Shown here: in pieces, positions 46,977-55,866 of the stretch
Layout of the letters: the number at the start of each line of letters is the position of its first letter
Numbering within the stretch: the stretch's first letter is position 1
NCBI RefSeq assembly: GCF_003026475.1
Contig: NZ_PYMC01000007.1
Coordinates: forward strand, 62,001-126,000
Origin: Photobacterium lipolyticum
GTDB lineage: Bacteria; Pseudomonadota; Gammaproteobacteria; Enterobacterales; Vibrionaceae
DNA: 64,000 nt
Direction of reading: 5' to 3'
The notes under the pieces: model-generated
What the model was told of the DNA's origin: nothing
Seen by the model: the letters and a program-made list of their open reading frames with translations, nothing else
Databases searched by the model: none
Made by a program: the position numbers and the translations under genes

Positions 46977-47699
46977 ATGCGACGGAACGCACTTTGTTTC
47001 TCTTTTTTGATCATTCTATTTACGGTAAGGCCGGTAGCGGCGGCCAGGTTAGCGATCGTTATCGACGACTTAGGCTATCAGGCCATGCCAGTCCAACTCT
47101 CTGCGTTACCATCTGAAATCAGCATCTCAATTCTGCCCGATACCCCTTTTGATTTAGCCACTGCGCATCAGGCTGAACGAGAAAATAGGGATACGTTACT
47201 GCATATGCCCATGCAGCCACAACGGCTGGCACCGTTAGAGCTGACAACACTCACCGCTGATATGCCCCGGGAAGAATTACAGCGAACGTTGCGTCATGCT
47301 CTCAGCCGCGTCCCCAATGCCATAGCCATCAATAACCACATGGGAAGCGGACTAACCCAAAATACCCAAGCGATGGACTGGGTGATGACAGTGCTCGCTG
47401 AAAAAGGCCTCTCCTTTCTGGATAGCCGCACCACCACCCAGACAGTGGCATTTGAACGGGCGCAAGCCAACGGCGTGCCCGCACTGCGCCGCCATATTTT
47501 TCTCGATCACTTTCGCACCCGGCAGTTTATCCGGCAACAGTTAGAATTAGCCCTGAAACGGGCCCGTAAATATGGTTATGTCGTGGCAATTGGCCACCCC
47601 TATCCCGTAACCCTGGAAGCGCTGCAACAATGGCTGCCTGAAGTAGAAAAACAGCAGGTCAAACTGGTGCGACTATCAGAGTTGTATCCACAGATATAA
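46977..47699 (+). CDS. Divergent polysaccharide deacetylase family protein (YibQ-like)
   Basis: Secreted or periplasmic protein of 240 residues, starting at 46977 (MRRNALCFSFLIILF, a signal peptide with cleavage near VAA) after an AGGA site. The fold is the divergent polysaccharide deacetylase family: RLAIVIDDLGYQ, LHMPMQP, INNHMGSGLTQN, FLDSRTT and AIGHPYP. Consistently found after envC, implying a role in cell-wall turnover, but no substrate is established. Confidence 0.87.
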   Translation: MRRNALCFSFLIILFTVRPVAAARLAIVIDDLGYQAMPVQLSALPSEISISILPDTPFDLATAHQAERENRDTLLHMPMQPQRLAPLELTTLTADMPREELQRTLRHALSRVPNAIAINNHMGSGLTQNTQAMDWVMTVLAEKGLSFLDSRTTTQTVAFERAQANGVPALRRHIFLDHFRTRQFIRQQLELALKRARKYGYVVAIGHPYPVTLEALQQWLPEVEKQQVKLVRLSELYPQI

Positions 47700-47769
47700 C
47701 ACCAATCTGACTCACGACAATAACTTCAGCGTGGGGATATTAAAGGCCGACAGCAAGTGAAATCGACAA

Positions 47770-48417
47770 TTATGAAATGTCTCGTTGTACCTGATCACAA
47801 TAATGTGACTCAAGTTGGAGAACCCGAACCTTCCCTTCATTAGTGGTCAGAGGACGGACAATACTTAGCATCTGTAATACCCCTTGATAAATCACCCCTT
47901 TGGTGATTTTAGCGCCCGGGGCTTGAGTGGTCTGATAACAGATCCAACTCGATGCAACTAATTTTAGCGTGTTGGCCAGGCTTAACAGCTCATTTTCGTC
48001 CAGATCCAGCAGCCCACTATCTTTGAAGCTATTCATCAATACCATGATATTGCTGTGTAATTCCTCCTGAGCTTGTAAATATTTCCTCTGCAGCTCCTCA
48101 TCACGACTCAGAATGTCTGGCAGGTTGGCGTAGAAAAACCGATAGCGCCACATCAGCATAAATACGGCATCCAGGTAGCCCAGCAAACTTTCGGCAGTCG
48201 CATCAAATTCTGCTTGCGGCTGAAAACGAATACTCAGATCGCGGGCGTATTCATCAAAGATACAGTGTATAATCTCTTCCTTATTGCGAAAGTGATAATA
48301 GAGATTGCCGGGGCTGATCCCCAAATGAGCAGCTATATGGTTGGTGGTAACGTTAGGCTCACCACTCTCATTAAAGAGTTCCAGTGCGGCCTGAATTATT
48401 TTGTCGCGGGTTTTCAT
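47770..48417 (-). CDS. TetR-family transcriptional regulator
   Basis: A 215-residue regulator starting at 48417 (MKTRDKIIQAALELF) after GGAAGTGAG. The N-terminal helix-turn-helix is complete (HIAAHLGISPGNLYYHFRNKEEI), and the C-terminal ligand-binding domain is helical with aromatic residues (WRYRFFYANLPDIL), reminiscent of regulators of fatty acid or envelope genes. Divergent from hldD. I do not recognise a specific target. Confidence 0.85.
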   Translation of the reverse strand: MKTRDKIIQAALELFNESGEPNVTTNHIAAHLGISPGNLYYHFRNKEEIIHCIFDEYARDLSIRFQPQAEFDATAESLLGYLDAVFMLMWRYRFFYANLPDILSRDEELQRKYLQAQEELHSNIMVLMNSFKDSGLLDLDENELLSLANTLKLVASSWICYQTTQAPGAKITKGVIYQGVLQMLSIVRPLTTNEGKVRVLQLESHYCDQVQRDIS

Positions 48418-48536
48418 GCGCTTCTCACTTCCTTCACCCAATGGCTATCGCTTGATATTATCATAACTCATAACCAATATTTGTAACGGTGGCTAACTAA
48501 AGCCGTTCGATCAATGAATTAGCATTAGGATAACCG

Positions 48537-49481
48537 ATGATTATTGTAACTGGCGGTGCCGGCATGATCGGCAGCAATATCGTTAAGGCACTGAATGAAC
48601 AAGGTCATAACGATATTCTAGTCGTTGATAACCTAAAAGACGGCACTAAATTTGTTAATTTAGTTGACCTTGATATCGCTGATTACATGGACAAGGAAGA
48701 CTTCATCACCCAGATCATGGCTGGCGATGAATTCGGCCCAATCGAAGCCATTTTCCACCAGGGGGCTTGCTCGGCAACCACAGAGTGGGACGGCAAATAC
48801 ATGATGCTGAACAACTATGAGTACTCTAAAGAGTTACTCCATTTTTGCCTGGAGCACCAGATTCCATTCCTGTACGCCTCTTCTGCTGCCACCTACGGCG
48901 GGCGCGATCACGACTTCATTGAAGAAAAACAGTATGAAGGTGCCCTGAACGTCTACGGTTATTCAAAACAGCAGTTTGATAATTATGTTCGTCGCATCTG
49001 GCAAGACGCAAAAGCCCATGGCGAGACACTGTCTCAGGTGACGGGTTTTCGTTACTTCAATGTTTATGGCCCGCGCGAACAGCACAAAGGCAGCATGGCG
49101 TCTGTGGCTTATCATCTCAATGGTCAGATTAAAGCCGGTGACAACCCAAAGCTGTTCGAAGGTTCCGAGATCTTCAAACGTGATTTTGTCTATGTGGGTG
49201 ATGTGTGTAAAGTAAACCTGTGGTTCCTTGAAAAGGGCGTATCCGGTATCTTCAACTGCGGCACTGGCAATGCCGAATCGTTCCAGGCCGTCGCCGATGC
49301 AGTGATCAAATACCACGGTGAAGGCGAAGTTGAAACGGTCCCATTCCCGGAGCACCTGAAAGGTCGCTATCAGGCATTTACCCAGGCAGATTTGACCAAG
49401 CTTCGTGCGGCCGGTTATAACCAGCCGTTCAAGTCAGTTGCCGAAGGCGTGGCTGAGTACATGGCGATTTTTAATAAGTAA
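48537..49481 (+). CDS. hldD: ADP-L-glycero-D-manno-heptose 6-epimerase
   Basis: Last step in making the heptose donor of the LPS inner core. Short-chain dehydrogenase fold of 314 residues with the nucleotide loop [13 protein letters not shown], the catalytic YGYSK pair and [16 protein letters not shown], typical of HldD (RfaD). Start of the plus-strand LPS run hldD-lpxM-waaL-glycosyltransferases; lpxM begins 15 bases later. Confidence 0.97.
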   Translation: MIIVTGGAGMIGSNIVKALNEQGHNDILVVDNLKDGTKFVNLVDLDIADYMDKEDFITQIMAGDEFGPIEAIFHQGACSATTEWDGKYMMLNNYEYSKELLHFCLEHQIPFLYASSAATYGGRDHDFIEEKQYEGALNVYGYSKQQFDNYVRRIWQDAKAHGETLSQVTGFRYFNVYGPREQHKGSMASVAYHLNGQIKAGDNPKLFEGSEIFKRDFVYVGDVCKVNLWFLEKGVSGIFNCGTGNAESFQAVADAVIKYHGEGEVETVPFPEHLKGRYQAFTQADLTKLRAAGYNQPFKSVAEGVAEYMAIFNK

Positions 49482-49496
49482 CGTTGAAATAACCCG

Positions 49497-50456
49497 ATGA
49501 CAGATCATTATGACAAGCAAGCTTATAACCCGGCGTTTTCCTGGTCTTTCTTGCACCCTAAATACTGGGGAACCTGGCTGGCGGTAGCTGTCGCGACCCT
49601 TGTTTGCCTGTTTCCTCATTCACTGCGCCGGGCGCTTGCCACCGGATTTGCGAAACAAGCAGTGAAACTAAACAGCAAAGCCAACCGCCGCGCCCGGGTA
49701 AACTTGCAAATGTGCTTCCCTGAAAAATCAGAACACGAACGTGAGGCGATACTGCTGCAGAGCATTATTACCGCAGGTACCTTCCTGATGGGGTTTGCCT
49801 CGCTATCGGTACGTAATCGCCAGTGGCTGGAGCACAACACCATTATTCGTGGTGAGGAGCACCTGACAGCATTAAAAGACCAAGGTCAAAATGCCATCTT
49901 GCTCGTGCCCCATACCTGGGCCATTGATGTGCCCGCAGTACTGCTTGCCTCGCGCGGCCTGCCCGTGGTGGCGATGGTGAAAAAACAAAAAAACCAGGTT
50001 TCTGACTGGCTGATGCACAAACAGCGAGTGCAATACGGCGGGCGCGTTTATGAACGAAGCACGGGGATTAAGCCCTTTATCCGCTCGATCAGGGAGGGGT
50101 ATTTAGGCTATTACCTGCCAGACGAAGATCTCGGCCCGGAACACAGTGTGTTTGTCGATTTTTTTGCTACTACCAAGGCAACCATTTCTGGTCTGGGACG
50201 GTTGTCAAAATTAAGCCGGGCAAAGGTTGTCCCGCTCTTTGCCGTGTACAATAACGGCACCGGCAAATACGAAATAGACATCAAGCCAGCACTCGCCCCC
50301 TTCCCGAGCGAGAGCGAAGAGCAAGACGCCCGTATCATGAACACCTGTATCGAAGATTACGTTAGCGTTAATCCTGAGCAATACATGTGGATTTTACGTT
50401 TACTGAAGACCCGCCCGAACGATGGGGAAAACCCTTATCATACAGACAAAGCCTAG
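49497..50456 (+). CDS. lpxM: Lipid A acyltransferase LpxM (MsbB)
   Basis: Inner-membrane enzyme that adds the last secondary acyl chain to Kdo2-lipid A. The 319 residues have one N-terminal membrane helix (about 25-40), the catalytic HTWAID box (His139, Asp144; H-x4-D) and YYLPDEDLGPEHSVFVDFF. The LpxM call, rather than LpxL, rests on the GMVKKQKN-like (VAMVKKQKNQVSDWLMHKQR) region and total length; the exact acyl chain cannot be read from sequence. waaL starts five bases later. Confidence 0.9.
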   Translation: MTDHYDKQAYNPAFSWSFLHPKYWGTWLAVAVATLVCLFPHSLRRALATGFAKQAVKLNSKANRRARVNLQMCFPEKSEHEREAILLQSIITAGTFLMGFASLSVRNRQWLEHNTIIRGEEHLTALKDQGQNAILLVPHTWAIDVPAVLLASRGLPVVAMVKKQKNQVSDWLMHKQRVQYGGRVYERSTGIKPFIRSIREGYLGYYLPDEDLGPEHSVFVDFFATTKATISGLGRLSKLSRAKVVPLFAVYNNGTGKYEIDIKPALAPFPSESEEQDARIMNTCIEDYVSVNPEQYMWILRLLKTRPNDGENPYHTDKA

Positions 50457-50461
50457 CCACT

Positions 50462-51787
50462 ATGACATTGAAAATTACTAATCCATTATTACTGATCACA
50501 AATAGCCTAGTCTTTTTATTTGCGCCCCTCTGCCTGACGGTCGATAAGGGGTATAACCTGATCCCGATGCTGTTATTGGTTCTGGCACTGCCATTACTAT
50601 TTAGAGCCAAAAAAACCCCGCTCACTAAAGAGCATAAGTGGCTGATTGCGGCCTTTTTCGGCTACTTTATCCTGTTCCCGATCTCGGTCTATTTTGATGG
50701 CGGTCACTCTAGTGATATCGACCAGGCCAGCAGAACTGTGATGGCGGTCATCATATTACTGTTATTGCTTCGTTATCCGCCAAAGTTTGACTGGTTAATC
50801 AATAGCTTTGCCGCCGGAGCTTTGGCCTCTGGCGCTGTTGCCATCCTGCAGGTATTTATCCTCGATCAGCCACGCGCATTTGTTGCTCATATCAATCCGA
50901 TTCAAGGCGGTAATATTGCCATGTCGCTCGGCTTGCTTAGCCTGTGTGGTACGATTTTTCATCTAAAAAATCAGCGTAACATTAAAGCTTTCGCGTTTTT
51001 CATAGCAGCTGGTGCCGGCATTATCGGCAGCTTCCTTTCCGGCGCTCGGGGCGGCTGGATCTGCCTTCCTGTTGTTATCTCTGCTCTGATCTATTTAAAT
51101 CGCAGCTGGTTATCCAAGCGTTGCTATCTAGCGATACTCTTGACGCTGCTAGCTGTCAGCACAGCATTTCTGCAACCGTCATCGGTCATGGAGCAACGAT
51201 TTGATGCTATAGGCTATGACATTGCCCAATACCAAAACGGTAATAGCAATACTTCAATCGGTATTCGTTTTGACCTTTGGAAAAGCGCCTATTACAGCAT
51301 TAAGGAAAAACCTATCTTTGGCTGGGGAGTCAACGGTCGCCATGCCAACCAGCTTGAGCAGGTAAAAGCCGGTATCCTCAGCCAGCACCTCTATAATGAA
51401 GGTTTTCATGCCCATAACCAGTATTTAGAAGATACCTCAGTGCGCGGCTTACTCGGCTTGGTTGCACTGCTGGGCTTATTTGCCGTCCCTCTGGTTATTT
51501 ATAAACGCTATAGCCGTTCAACATCTTCAGCCCAACAGGCCGCATTGGCCAGTTGCGGGGTGGTTTTTGTCGTTTCAGTCGCCAGCTACTGCTTAACCCA
51601 GTCCTTTTTGTCCCATAACTCGGGGATCGTTTTTTACTGTTTCATCACTATCAGTATTATTGCCTCGTTAGTCAGCCTCAATAACGAACAAGAAGAGAAA
51701 CAGTTAGCATCATTGAACATCATTGAACATATTGGCAGCTACTTTCATAAAGCTAAGTTCCACTTACAAAATAAGCAACAGGGGTAA
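50462..51787 (+). CDS. waaL: O-antigen ligase (WaaL-type)
   Basis: Polytopic inner-membrane protein of 441 residues with roughly 11-12 hydrophobic segments, and a large periplasmic loop carrying the Wzy_C pattern around FHAHNQYLEDTSVRGLLG (about residues 315-335), where the catalytic His lies. It joins O-antigen to lipid A-core. Start set at 50462 (MTLKITNPLLLITNS), since the longer frame overlaps lpxM. The gene is more AT-rich than hldD and lpxM, usual for this variable family. Confidence 0.85.
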   Translation: MTLKITNPLLLITNSLVFLFAPLCLTVDKGYNLIPMLLLVLALPLLFRAKKTPLTKEHKWLIAAFFGYFILFPISVYFDGGHSSDIDQASRTVMAVIILLLLLRYPPKFDWLINSFAAGALASGAVAILQVFILDQPRAFVAHINPIQGGNIAMSLGLLSLCGTIFHLKNQRNIKAFAFFIAAGAGIIGSFLSGARGGWICLPVVISALIYLNRSWLSKRCYLAILLTLLAVSTAFLQPSSVMEQRFDAIGYDIAQYQNGNSNTSIGIRFDLWKSAYYSIKEKPIFGWGVNGRHANQLEQVKAGILSQHLYNEGFHAHNQYLEDTSVRGLLGLVALLGLFAVPLVIYKRYSRSTSSAQQAALASCGVVFVVSVASYCLTQSFLSHNSGIVFYCFITISIIASLVSLNNEQEEKQLASLNIIEHIGSYFHKAKFHLQNKQQG

Positions 51788-51789
51788 CA

Positions 51790-52872
51790 ATGAAAATTCT
51801 AATTGCCAGCTCATATAAACATGCTTGGAACAGCGTACGCCCTGAAGCTGAAATGTTTATTGAAATGGTTAAGCAAGGTCACGAAGTGACGGTCTTGACC
51901 CAAGGCGATGCGCCGTATGTAGAGCGGTTTAATGCGCATGGGGTTAAAACCATTGACTGCTATCCAAAAAGAAAAATCTGTTTAGAAACCATAAAAAAAA
52001 TGCGTAAAGAGCTGGCAGAAGGCCAATATGATATTTTCTACGCGTTTAACTCGAAAACCATTCCCAATGCAATTTTGGCAAGCATCGGTACCAAGGCAAA
52101 GGTGATCACCTACCGCGGAACGACGGGGGGATTATACCGTCATGATCCGAGTGCCTACCTGACCCACCTGAATCCTCGCGTAGACGGTATTATTTGTGTA
52201 TCTGAGGCGGTTCGGCGAGATGTGGCCAAACGAGTATGGAAAATCAAAGATAATGTGACCACCATTTATAAAGGTCACCAGCTGGCCTGGTATCAGGTGC
52301 CGGCAACAGAAAGAAGTGAGTTTGGGTTAACGGATGATCACATCATCGCGGTGTGTGCCGCTCATGTCAGGCCAAGCAAAGGCATTTCGGTATTAATTAA
52401 AGCAACGCATGCCATTAAAAATGAAAACTTCCATCTGTTATTAGTGGGTAGCGGCTTTGAACCTCATTTGGAAGAGATCGCACAAAGCCCGATGGCTGAT
52501 CGCATTCACCTTGTTGGCCACCGCAAAGACGTACCTTCAATTATGACCATGGCCGATTTTCAGGTTCAGCCATCAATCAGCGGTGAAGGCCTGCCGCGCA
52601 CCATCATTGAAGCCATGGCCAACGGTACGACTTCGGTTGTTACTACTACGGGTGGCTCACCGGAGCTGGTCGATGATGGCAAAACCGGTTTTGTTGTCCC
52701 TGCCGGCGATGCCGATGCTTTCGCCGATGCGATGAATAAACTCATTGCCGATAAAAATAAAATTTCTCAGTTCAGTGCTGCCGCTAAACAAAAACTGGAT
52801 CAAGAGTTCAATGCCGCACAGACCGTGAAAAAGCACATTGCATACTTTGAAAAACTATGTAACAAAGGCTAA
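51790..52872 (+). CDS. Family 4 glycosyltransferase, LPS core
   Basis: GT-B glycosyltransferase of 360 residues. N-terminal ILIASSYKHAWNSVRPEAEMF, C-terminal donor-binding half with HVRPSKGISVLIKA and the retaining GT4 motif GEGLPRTIIEAMANGT (E-x7-E). It starts two bases after waaL with an AGGGG ribosome site, so it belongs to the same operon. The acceptor and donor sugar are not predictable; by context it decorates the LPS core. Confidence 0.87.
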   Translation: MKILIASSYKHAWNSVRPEAEMFIEMVKQGHEVTVLTQGDAPYVERFNAHGVKTIDCYPKRKICLETIKKMRKELAEGQYDIFYAFNSKTIPNAILASIGTKAKVITYRGTTGGLYRHDPSAYLTHLNPRVDGIICVSEAVRRDVAKRVWKIKDNVTTIYKGHQLAWYQVPATERSEFGLTDDHIIAVCAAHVRPSKGISVLIKATHAIKNENFHLLLVGSGFEPHLEEIAQSPMADRIHLVGHRKDVPSIMTMADFQVQPSISGEGLPRTIIEAMANGTTSVVTTTGGSPELVDDGKTGFVVPAGDADAFADAMNKLIADKNKISQFSAAAKQKLDQEFNAAQTVKKHIAYFEKLCNKG

Positions 52873-52974
52873 CAAACTCAACAGCCGCAATTACAATTGC
52901 GGCGAATAAGTAAGAAAGCAGTCAATTATACTAATAATTTAAATACACAAATAATTACTTTCGGAAAAGAGAAC

Positions 52975-53700
52975 ATGGAAGCTTTTGTGATAAGCCTTGC
53001 CGATAGCCTAGACCGACGCAAAAAGGTAAAGGATATCCTTGATAAACATCATATTCATTTTAATTTCATAGATGGCGTTGATGGCAGAAAAGGAAATCAT
53101 CCTCTTCTGGAAAAATACAATGAAAAAGAATTTCTATTCAATTACGGCAGGAAAGCGGCACCGGGTGAAATAGGCTGCTACGCGAGCCACATGCTGGCAT
53201 GGCAGAAATGCGTTGATTTGAACCAGTCTATTATTGTGTTTGAAGATGATCTCTCGATTAAAGATGGCGTGCTTGAGGCGTTCAGTGCCAGTGAGAAAGT
53301 CATCGATAAATACGGTTTTATCCGACTGGAAACAACCAATAAAAAACCTCAGTACAAAGTCGCTACAGTTGATGGTATGACCTTATCTAACTTTCTGAAA
53401 GTACCACAATGTGCCACTTGTTATGCCATATCTCCAACAACCGCAAAAGCATTTCTAGATAACAGCCAGGAAATTTGCCTTCCCGTGGATGTGTTTATCC
53501 GCAATGTCTGGATGCATAAACAAGCGATATACGGATTAGAACCCTATTTTGTATCAGCCAGCGGTGAAGAATCAATCATAGGCAAGAGAAAGAGAAGTCA
53601 GAAGAAGTCCATTAGCACCAGGATTATCTGCCTGGCATATAAATTAAGAAATATGACGGGTAATTTTCTCAGCCAGATTTCGTTTTATCTGTCACGATAA
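52975..53700 (+). CDS. Family 25 glycosyltransferase, LPS core
   Basis: A 241-residue enzyme with the GT25 layout: MEAFVISLADSLDRRKKV at the start, EIGCYASHMLAWQKCV and the metal-binding FEDDLSI. Start at 52975 with GGAAAAGAG before it. GT25 members include LOS beta-galactosyltransferases. Markedly AT-rich compared with hldD and lpxM, suggesting lateral exchange within the LPS locus. Last gene of the plus-strand run; hairpin follows at 53771. Confidence 0.85.
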   Translation: MEAFVISLADSLDRRKKVKDILDKHHIHFNFIDGVDGRKGNHPLLEKYNEKEFLFNYGRKAAPGEIGCYASHMLAWQKCVDLNQSIIVFEDDLSIKDGVLEAFSASEKVIDKYGFIRLETTNKKPQYKVATVDGMTLSNFLKVPQCATCYAISPTTAKAFLDNSQEICLPVDVFIRNVWMHKQAIYGLEPYFVSASGEESIIGKRKRSQKKSISTRIICLAYKLRNMTGNFLSQISFYLSR

Positions 53701-53770
53701 AATAAACCAGTTTTAGCCCCGCCGACATAGACCGACGGTACACTTGCCTGTTAACCCTCCAAGTGTATTT

Positions 53771-53806
53771 GAATACCCATCCACACAGTTATGCTGATGG
53801 GTATTC
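53771..53806. terminator. Bidirectional hairpin between convergent LPS genes
   Basis: AATACCCATC and GATGGGTATT pair around an inner CAG/CTG stem, between the stops of two convergent glycosyltransferase genes. T tracts are weak. Confidence 0.55.
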
Positions 53807-53830
53807 TATTGTTCATCAAGAATAGTGGCT

Positions 53831-54607
53831 CTATTTTTTAGTTTTGCTCTCTTGCTCCAACAACCACAAGCCAACATATTTATTGAAATTCACCTGGGCA
53901 TAGGTCATCGCGATAATAAAACCGACACTGCCATCGAGGAACCCTCTGCGAATCACATAAATGAGGAAGAAGGTCCAGATAGCACGCAGCAGCGCCAATA
54001 CCAAACCATGGGACTTCTTGCCCTTACGGTGATATTTCTGAGCACCTAGCCAAGCATACTGAGCCGCCTTATCTAGGCCATGGCCGTAATCTCGATGAGT
54101 GTAGTGCAACAGTAAACCAGGCATTATACCTTTCTCGCCAGAAGCCGGAACCACCGTTTCATGTACTTCATCTAAGGTATAGCGCGCGCCCTCACGCTTG
54201 AACAGACGTAACACGGAACGGGCACTGCGACCATATTTCAACGTCTTGCCATAAAGGGTCACGCCCCAAGGCAGACGATAAGCCGTTTTATCGATCGTTT
54301 CCTGCTCAAGTAGCGAAACTAACGCTGTTTGCATGTCGCTATCGAGTGCTTCATCGGCATCGATTGAAAGCACCCAGTCACACGTCGCTTTATCTAAAGC
54401 GCGTTGCTTTTGCTTACCAAAACCAGGCCAGTCCGTCACCGTGACGTTATCAGTAAAACGCTGGCAAATTTCTACCGTTTCATCTGTCGAACCACTGTCC
54501 AAGACAATGATTTCATCGGCAACTGATGCGACGGATCGCAGGCAGCCCTCGACCCGATCGGCTTCATTTTTTGTAATTAAAATAACTGACAGTGTATGTT
54601 TTCGCAT
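53831..54607 (-). CDS. Family 2 glycosyltransferase, WaaE/KdtX-like
   Basis: Inverting GT-A transferase of 258 residues: LSVILITKNEADRVEGCL, VLDSGSTDETVEI, LSIDADEALD and a C-terminal HYTHRDY with one amphipathic hydrophobic stretch. It is the WaaE (KdtX) type, which in Klebsiella and Serratia puts beta-glucose on inner-core heptose. Four bases after the upstream gene, so the two are coupled on the minus strand. Confidence 0.85.
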   Translation of the reverse strand: MRKHTLSVILITKNEADRVEGCLRSVASVADEIIVLDSGSTDETVEICQRFTDNVTVTDWPGFGKQKQRALDKATCDWVLSIDADEALDSDMQTALVSLLEQETIDKTAYRLPWGVTLYGKTLKYGRSARSVLRLFKREGARYTLDEVHETVVPASGEKGIMPGLLLHYTHRDYGHGLDKAAQYAWLGAQKYHRKGKKSHGLVLALLRAIWTFFLIYVIRRGFLDGSVGFIIAMTYAQVNFNKYVGLWLLEQESKTKK

Positions 54608-54611
54608 GTGA

Positions 54612-55664
54612 TTACCACTTCCAATAGCCCATTTTCTTTCGCATTTTCAGGTTACGAAATATATTCGCCGGCTTTTTATCCTGCCAGCCTTCAGTCAGCA
54701 TTTCAGTGACTGCCGCCAATACACGATGAGCCGACTGCCCATCAAGATAAGGCGTGATATCTGGGCCATAACGTTTAATATAAGTTTGTAGTTCATTACT
54801 TGGAGCCAATGCATCACGAATAGCAGACGCAAGGTTTTCTGGCTCAGTAATATTAATAAAACAGGGTTGAACTTCACGGTTATTCACCGTGACAACAGGT
54901 TTGTTCAGCAATAAAAATTCCTGGAATATTGATGAGTTATCACACACCATAACATCGGCTCGGTGAAGCAGTTCAATCACTTTATCATTATCGAAAAAGG
55001 TTAAATTATCACTTTCAAGCTGACGGTACTTCTCAACCGTTTGCGGATCCATCTTCGGATGTAGGGTGATCAACCAATGCCAGTCACCTTGCTGGCTGAG
55101 CGCCTTAATTTCTTCATATACCGATTCAGCACAAGACAAACTTGGGGTGAATGTTGATGCAAACAAGATCTGAGGTCTTGAGTACGTTGTCTCTGACTTA
55201 AAATTAAATAAGCTATCAAGCTTTAGCCAACCCGTCTCTTTAACTCTGAAATAGCCTCGCTTTTCAGCTAACGGTTCAAGCATGCCGGTTCGTTCATGGC
55301 CTTCGGTGCAAAACAGGTCGAACATCCCGCGTTCGGGGTATACATTGCCTCGCTTGCTTTCATTTAAACCATGAAACACTTCCACTTTCAGGCCGGGAAT
55401 AAATGACGGCACCCGATCACCCGGCACAAACACCGCGTTGGGGTTATAATCAACGGCCTCTTTAATGGTCAGGAGCTCATCTTCACCTTCTGCAAGAAAA
55501 CCTCTCGACACTTCATCGCCGGCCAGCAACCACTTAACCTGATGACCCGCAGCAATCGCGACAGCTTGCAGGGGGCGCAAAATAGCAAAGGAATAGTTTT
55601 GTTCGACATAAAATAAAAAACGATATGAAAACTTCTCATTTGAGCCATCAGCAATTTGTTGCAT
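54612..55664 (-). CDS. CDP-glycerol glycerophosphotransferase-like protein
   Basis: A 350-residue GT-B fold enzyme. Start placed at 55664 (MQQIADGSNEKFSYRFLF), though the frame extends to 55718. EVFHGLNESKRG and the C-terminal CDNSSIFQEFLLLNKPVVTVNN are the teichoic-acid-polymerase (TagB/TagF) hallmarks, with the phosphate-binding Ser and acidic residue. In Gram-negative LPS loci such proteins may add glycerol phosphate or a related group to core or O-antigen; the donor is unproven. First gene of a two-gene minus-strand unit, divergent from waaA. Confidence 0.78.
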   Translation of the reverse strand: MQQIADGSNEKFSYRFLFYVEQNYSFAILRPLQAVAIAAGHQVKWLLAGDEVSRGFLAEGEDELLTIKEAVDYNPNAVFVPGDRVPSFIPGLKVEVFHGLNESKRGNVYPERGMFDLFCTEGHERTGMLEPLAEKRGYFRVKETGWLKLDSLFNFKSETTYSRPQILFASTFTPSLSCAESVYEEIKALSQQGDWHWLITLHPKMDPQTVEKYRQLESDNLTFFDNDKVIELLHRADVMVCDNSSIFQEFLLLNKPVVTVNNREVQPCFINITEPENLASAIRDALAPSNELQTYIKRYGPDITPYLDGQSAHRVLAAVTEMLTEGWQDKKPANIFRNLKMRKKMGYWKW

Positions 55665-55866
55665 GGTATAAAAATCCCGGTATAAACAAGCGTATTGAAA
55701 AAACAAGCCAAAGTGCAAAAAGTATGATCGCGTTAATCCGTAATCATATCAGAAAATCCCCGTTAACCCTTGCCCGGTTATATCAATAGTAAAATGTCGT
55801 AAAAACCTTTCACAACATCGTATACACTCTCAAGAAAACTTTCCGACTGATATCAAGGAATACACC

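Noticed and set aside
51790..53700. Possible mobile or phage-derived island in the LPS region
   Set aside because: No integrase, transposase, tRNA or direct repeats; genes are ordinary LPS glycosyltransferases, and AT-richness is normal for them.
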